64,000 nt of DNA from Chitinophaga sp. Ak27 (GTDB lineage: Bacteria; Bacteroidota; Bacteroidia; Chitinophagales; Chitinophagaceae), in contig NZ_JABAOB010000006.1 in the NCBI RefSeq assembly GCF_012726295.1, positions 479,829-543,828 on the forward strand. The letters are read 5' to 3'. Each line of letters starts with the position of its first letter. Position 1 is the first letter of the stretch. This document shows positions 61,221 to 64,000 of the stretch, piece after piece. The notes below the pieces were generated by a model, which saw only the letters and a list, made by a program, of their open reading frames with translations, had not been told where the DNA came from and did not search any database. Made by a program: the position numbers and the translations under genes.

Positions 61221-62420
61221 TTATTGCTGGCCTACAGCCGCGATTCCTGGCAGCACTTTTCCTTCGAAGAATTCCAGCAGCGCACCACCGCCGGTAGATA
61301 CGTAGCTCACCTTATCGGCAATACCAAACTGGTTTACTGCAGCAACGGAGTCGCCGCCGCCTACCAGGGAGAAAGCTCCTTTAGCAGTGGCTGTAACAAT
61401 AGCTTCGGCTACTCCTTTGGTACCAGCCTGGAAGGCGGGCATTTCGAATACGCCCATCGGGCCATTCCACAGGATGGTCTTGGAATTGGCGATAGTTTCG
61501 CCAAACAAGGCTACAGATTTAGGGCCTATGTCGAGTCCCATCCATCCCGCAGGAATATTATCGTTGGATACTTCCTGGGTGTTGGCATCCGGTGCAAATT
61601 TATCAGCGGCAATAGAATCGACTGGCAGTAAGAGTTTTACACCTTTTTCCTTTGCTTTGGCTACCAGTTGATTAGCCAGGTCCAGTTTATCATTTTCGCA
61701 GAGAGAGCTACCAATTTCCTTGCCCTGGGCTTTGAGAAAAGTATAAGCCATACCACCACCGATGATGAGGTTATTGGCGCGATCCATCAGGGTTTCGATG
61801 ATAAGTATTTTATCGCTCACTTTAGCGCCGCCGAGGATAGCGGTAAAGGGGGCTGCGGCGTTGTCCAATACTTTGGTGGCGCTGTTTACTTCCGCTTCCA
61901 TCAGCAAGCCAAACATGCGGTTGGCAGGTGAAAAATACTGGGCAATTACTGCAGTAGAAGCGTGGGCACGGTGTGCAGTACCGAAGGCGTCATTTACATA
62001 TACATTACCGAGCTTGGAGAGTTGCTCAGCAAACTGCGGATCTCCTTTTTCTTCAGCTTTGTGGAAACGCAGGTTTTCCAGCAACAGTACTTCACCCATT
62101 TGCAGGTCTGCAGCTGCTTTTTCGGCAACGGGGCCTACGCAGTCGGATGCAAATTTTACGGTAACGCCACCCAGCAAGCTAACGAGGTGATATACCAGGT
62201 GTCTTAAAGAATATTTATCGGTAGGACCATCTTTCGGGCGGCCCAGGTGAGACATCAGGATCACGGCGCCGCCATCTTTCAGGATTTTCTGGATAGTGGG
62301 AACCGCTGCGCGCATACGGGTATCGTCAGTAATCTGGAATTCATCGTTCAGGGGAACGTTGAAATCCACACGTACCAATGCTTTGCGGCCATTAAAGTTA
62401 TAGTCAGCAAATTTGCTCAT
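61221..62420 (-). CDS. pgk: Phosphoglycerate kinase
   Basis: Glycolytic enzyme of 399 residues from the ATG at 62420, transferring phosphate between 1,3-bisphosphoglycerate and ADP. The substrate segment LVRVDFNVPLNDEFQITDDT and the SHLGRPKDG loop are at the N-terminus, and the ATP-binding region WNGPMGVFEMPAF and VGGGDSVAAV at the C-terminus. An upstream start at 62483 would add a nonconserved leader. gap lies upstream on the same strand. Confidence 0.97.
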   Translation of the reverse strand: MSKFADYNFNGRKALVRVDFNVPLNDEFQITDDTRMRAAVPTIQKILKDGGAVILMSHLGRPKDGPTDKYSLRHLVYHLVSLLGGVTVKFASDCVGPVAEKAAADLQMGEVLLLENLRFHKAEEKGDPQFAEQLSKLGNVYVNDAFGTAHRAHASTAVIAQYFSPANRMFGLLMEAEVNSATKVLDNAAAPFTAILGGAKVSDKILIIETLMDRANNLIIGGGMAYTFLKAQGKEIGSSLCENDKLDLANQLVAKAKEKGVKLLLPVDSIAADKFAPDANTQEVSNDNIPAGWMGLDIGPKSVALFGETIANSKTILWNGPMGVFEMPAFQAGTKGVAEAIVTATAKGAFSLVGGGDSVAAVNQFGIADKVSYVSTGGGALLEFFEGKVLPGIAAVGQQ

Positions 62421-62552
62421 ATGTATCAATTTAAGATCATGAGAACGGGGTACTATTAAAAAACCGCGGTACCAACAACGCAAAGCAAGTATACAACCAA
62501 AAAGAAAAATCTGGCCAATTGCTGCTATGGTGTAGTCCCGCGGAATTTAAAG

Positions 62553-62576
62553 ACTCCCCTGCAACAGCGGGGGAGT
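62553..62576 (-). terminator. Hairpin after gap
   Basis: ACTCCCC pairs with GGGGAGT (62553-62559 and 62570-62576) in the gap-pgk interval; on the minus strand it precedes a short T-rich stretch (CTTTAAATT). Confidence 0.5.
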
Positions 62577-62587
62577 ACATGGTATAA

Positions 62588-63604
62588 TTATTTAGTAATC
62601 AGACCAGCGAAGTACTTTACAGTACGTACCAGCTGAGATACATAACTCATTTCGTTATCGTACCAGGAAACGGTTTTAACCATTTGGTGTTCGCCTACAG
62701 TCATTACTTTAGTTTGTGTAGCATCGAACAGGGAACCGAAGTGGATACCGATGATGTCAGAGCTCACAATTTCATCTTCCGTGTAACCGAAAGATTCGTT
62801 GGAAGCGGCTTTCATTGCTGCGTTGATTTCATCAGCAGTTACTTTTTTACCGAGGATGGTGGTCAGTTCAGTTAAAGAACCGGTGATAGTAGGTACGCGT
62901 TGTGCGTTACCATCCAGTTTACCTTTCAGTTCAGGTAATACCAGGCCGATAGCTTTAGCAGCACCGGTACTGTTAGGTACGATGTTAGCGGCAGCAGCAC
63001 GGGCACGGCGCAGGTCACCTTTTGGATGAGGAGCATCCAGGGTGTTCTGGTCGTTGGTGTAAGCGTGTACGGTAGTCATTAAGCCGGTGATGATACCGAA
63101 TTTGTCCTGCAATACTTTAGCCATAGGAGCTAAGCAGTTGGTAGTACAGGAAGCGCAGGAGATAACGGTTTCGCTACCATCCAGGATTTCGTGGTTAACG
63201 TTGAAAACGATCGTTTTCAGATCACCAGTAGCGGGAGCAGAGATTACTACGCGTTTAGCGCCAGCAGTGATGTGTGCAGCAGCTTTATCTCTGTCGGCGA
63301 AGAAGCCGGTACATTCGATGACTACATCGATGTCGTGCTCTTTCCAAGGAATTTGAGACGGATCTCTCTGTGCATATATTTTCACATCTTCACCGTTCAC
63401 ATTGATTGCGTTTTCAGAATGCTTTACTTCTGCATCGAATCTACCCTGTGCTGAATCATATTTCAGCAAATGCGCCAGCACGTTAGGGCTGGTGAGGTCA
63501 TTGATAGCTACCACATCAATGCCGGGCATTTTGTAAATTTGGCGGTATACCAAACGGCCAATACGACCGAAACCATTAATACCAATTTTGAGAGTAGTTC
63601 CCAT
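62588..63604 (-). CDS. gap: Glyceraldehyde-3-phosphate dehydrogenase
   Basis: NAD-dependent enzyme of 338 residues from the ATG at 63604 (an earlier start at 63670 lies in the promoter region). NAD-binding GINGFGRIGRLVYRQ, catalytic cysteine in VISCASCTTNCLAPMAKVL, histidine in HAYTNDQNTLDAPH and the C-terminal SWYDNEMSYVSQLVRTV. It makes 1,3-bisphosphoglycerate from glyceraldehyde-3-phosphate, the step before pgk, which lies downstream. Confidence 0.97.
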   Translation of the reverse strand: MGTTLKIGINGFGRIGRLVYRQIYKMPGIDVVAINDLTSPNVLAHLLKYDSAQGRFDAEVKHSENAINVNGEDVKIYAQRDPSQIPWKEHDIDVVIECTGFFADRDKAAAHITAGAKRVVISAPATGDLKTIVFNVNHEILDGSETVISCASCTTNCLAPMAKVLQDKFGIITGLMTTVHAYTNDQNTLDAPHPKGDLRRARAAAANIVPNSTGAAKAIGLVLPELKGKLDGNAQRVPTITGSLTELTTILGKKVTADEINAAMKAASNESFGYTEDEIVSSDIIGIHFGSLFDATQTKVMTVGEHQMVKTVSWYDNEMSYVSQLVRTVKYFAGLITK

Positions 63605-63639
63605 TTTACATCGTGATTTGAGTATGAAAAAATCGAGAG

Positions 63640-63670
63640 CGAATTTACAATCAATACCCTTATTAATCAA
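63640..63670 (-). promoter_or_regulatory. Candidate gap promoter
   Basis: Minus strand: TTG (63670-63668), 20 bases, then TAAATTCG (63647-63640), seven of eight bases of the -7 element, about 36 bases before the gap ATG. Confidence 0.5.
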
Positions 63671-63696
63671 TATAAATTTAGGTTAGCAAAATTTTT

Positions 63697-63727
63697 TTTG
63701 GAAATATAAAATAACGTCCTACATTTG
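63697..63727 (+). promoter_or_regulatory. Promoter of tRNA-Glu
   Basis: TTTG (63697-63700), 19 bases, then TACATTTG (63720-63727), a perfect consensus promoter. Start about 63734, a dozen bases before the tRNA. Confidence 0.85.
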
Positions 63728-63746
63728 CAATCCCAAAACGATACAT

Positions 63747-63818
63747 GCCGCGTTGGTCAAGGGGTTAAGACGCCTCCCTTTCACGGAGGAGTCACGGGTT
63801 CGATTCCCGTACGTGGTA
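63747..63818 (+). tRNA. tRNA-Glu (anticodon TTC)
   Basis: Acceptor GCCGCGT pairs with ACGTGGT (two G-U pairs), D arm GTC...GAC, anticodon arm with CCTCC-CTTTCAC-GGAGG and anticodon TTC, T arm ACGGG-TTCGATT-CCCGT, discriminator A at 63818. 72 bases; CCA not encoded. Confidence 0.96.
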
Positions 63819-63848
63819 CAAGAAGGGATATTGTCCCAAAGAGCTGAA

Positions 63849-63875
63849 GGCTCCTCTGAAAAGAGGGGCCTTTTT
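63849..63875 (+). terminator. Terminator of tRNA-Glu
   Basis: GGCTCCTCT (63849-63857) pairs with AGAGGGGCC (63862-63870) around a GAAA tetraloop, followed by TTTTT. It is immediately followed at 63879 by the probable intron. Confidence 0.88.
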
Positions 63876-63878
63876 ATT

Positions 63879-64000
63879 GTGCGCCAGGCATGTGTTATAG
63901 CTCTAGGGTGTAAGTCCCGAATGCACTTTGCAGCAGGAAGCATTAGCCAATAGCAAGGGTGTCCATCGTAAGGTGGAATCTGAAGGAAGCTGGCGGCAAA
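63879..64000 (+). mobile_element. 5' end of a group IIC intron (continues beyond window)
   Basis: The sequence from 63879 begins GTGCGCCAGGCATG and contains AGGGTGTAAGTCCCGAATGC, AAGGGTGTCC and GAATCTGAAGGAAGC, ending in GGCGGCAAA. This order of blocks is what I remember from domain I of bacterial group IIC introns such as the Oceanobacillus one. The insertion point, just after an intrinsic terminator (stem, TTTTTATT, intron), is also the usual group IIC site. The reverse-transcriptase/maturase gene would lie beyond the window edge and is not seen. Confidence 0.8.

Noticed and set aside
63719..63943. Minus-strand open frame covering tRNA-Glu and the intron start
   Set aside because: It overlaps the tRNA, the terminator and the intron boundary; no coding signature.
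1..64000. Search for CRISPR arrays, phage genes and transposase genes
   Set aside because: No regularly spaced direct repeats, integrase, capsid, tail or transposase was recognised in the window.

Overview
The window is chromosomal DNA from a Bacteroidota bacterium, most likely a Chitinophaga-like member of the Chitinophagaceae (genus inferred from general gene content, not computed). The indicators are a fused LpxC-FabZ enzyme, a PorX regulator of the type IX secretion system, a short primary sigma factor of about 290 residues, and several near-perfect promoters of the Bacteroidota type (TTTG or TTG, about 19 bases, then TAnnTTTG). Genes are mostly ordinary housekeeping genes on both strands. 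No phage, CRISPR array or complete insertion sequence was seen.

Layout: 1-9.5 kb holds the 3' part of a metal P-type ATPase, recQ, a Gfo/Idh/MocA oxidoreductase, a HerA-like ATPase, a DUF2975/HTH pair, a solitary GroES-like protein, a metallo-beta-lactamase fold hydrolase and a UMF1-type MFS transporter. 9.6-14.9 kb is a lipid A operon read leftward: HD phosphohydrolase, lpxD, lpxC-fabZ, lpxA, ABC ATPase. 15.2-21.4 kb holds porX, a small unknown gene, a PhnP-like hydrolase, a helix-hairpin-helix protein, an acyl-CoA dehydrogenase and a diheme cytochrome c. 21.4-25.3 kb is tig-clpP-clpX with a small helical protein gene. tRNA-Leu, a ROK regulator, a VOC protein, a TPR protein and an S41-like protease follow.

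31.5-45 kb is a dense signalling region. The rightward operon encodes a 1336-residue hybrid histidine kinase, a response regulator, CheR, CheB and a receiver-kinase, with no CheA, CheW or chemoreceptor. The leftward operon encodes a ThiF/E1-like adenylating enzyme, a probable GNAT-fold acyltransferase, a 7TM-DISM sensor kinase, a receiver-kinase and a receiver. This second operon, which pairs biosynthesis-type enzymes with a membrane receptor kinase, is my best candidate for an undescribed system.

45.4-50.8 kb holds an exported superoxide dismutase, an ArnT-like glycosyltransferase, a PAP2 phosphatase and an LptF/LptG permease. 51.5-59.6 kb is core information processing: rpoD, ffh, rpsP-rimM-trmD-rplS, tatA, gatA and a LysM lytic transglycosylase. 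59.7-63.6 kb holds a cation/proton antiporter, pgk and gap. The window ends with tRNA-Glu, its terminator and, directly after the terminator, what appears to be the 5' end of a group IIC intron.

Non-coding highlights are three copies of a roughly 110-base inverted-repeat element in intergenic gaps, a candidate short RNA at about 20.2 kb, an operator-like inverted repeat over the DUF2975/HTH promoter, and a hairpin filling the leader of the lipid A operon. All family assignments are by eye from motifs and remembered family features. No database search was run.
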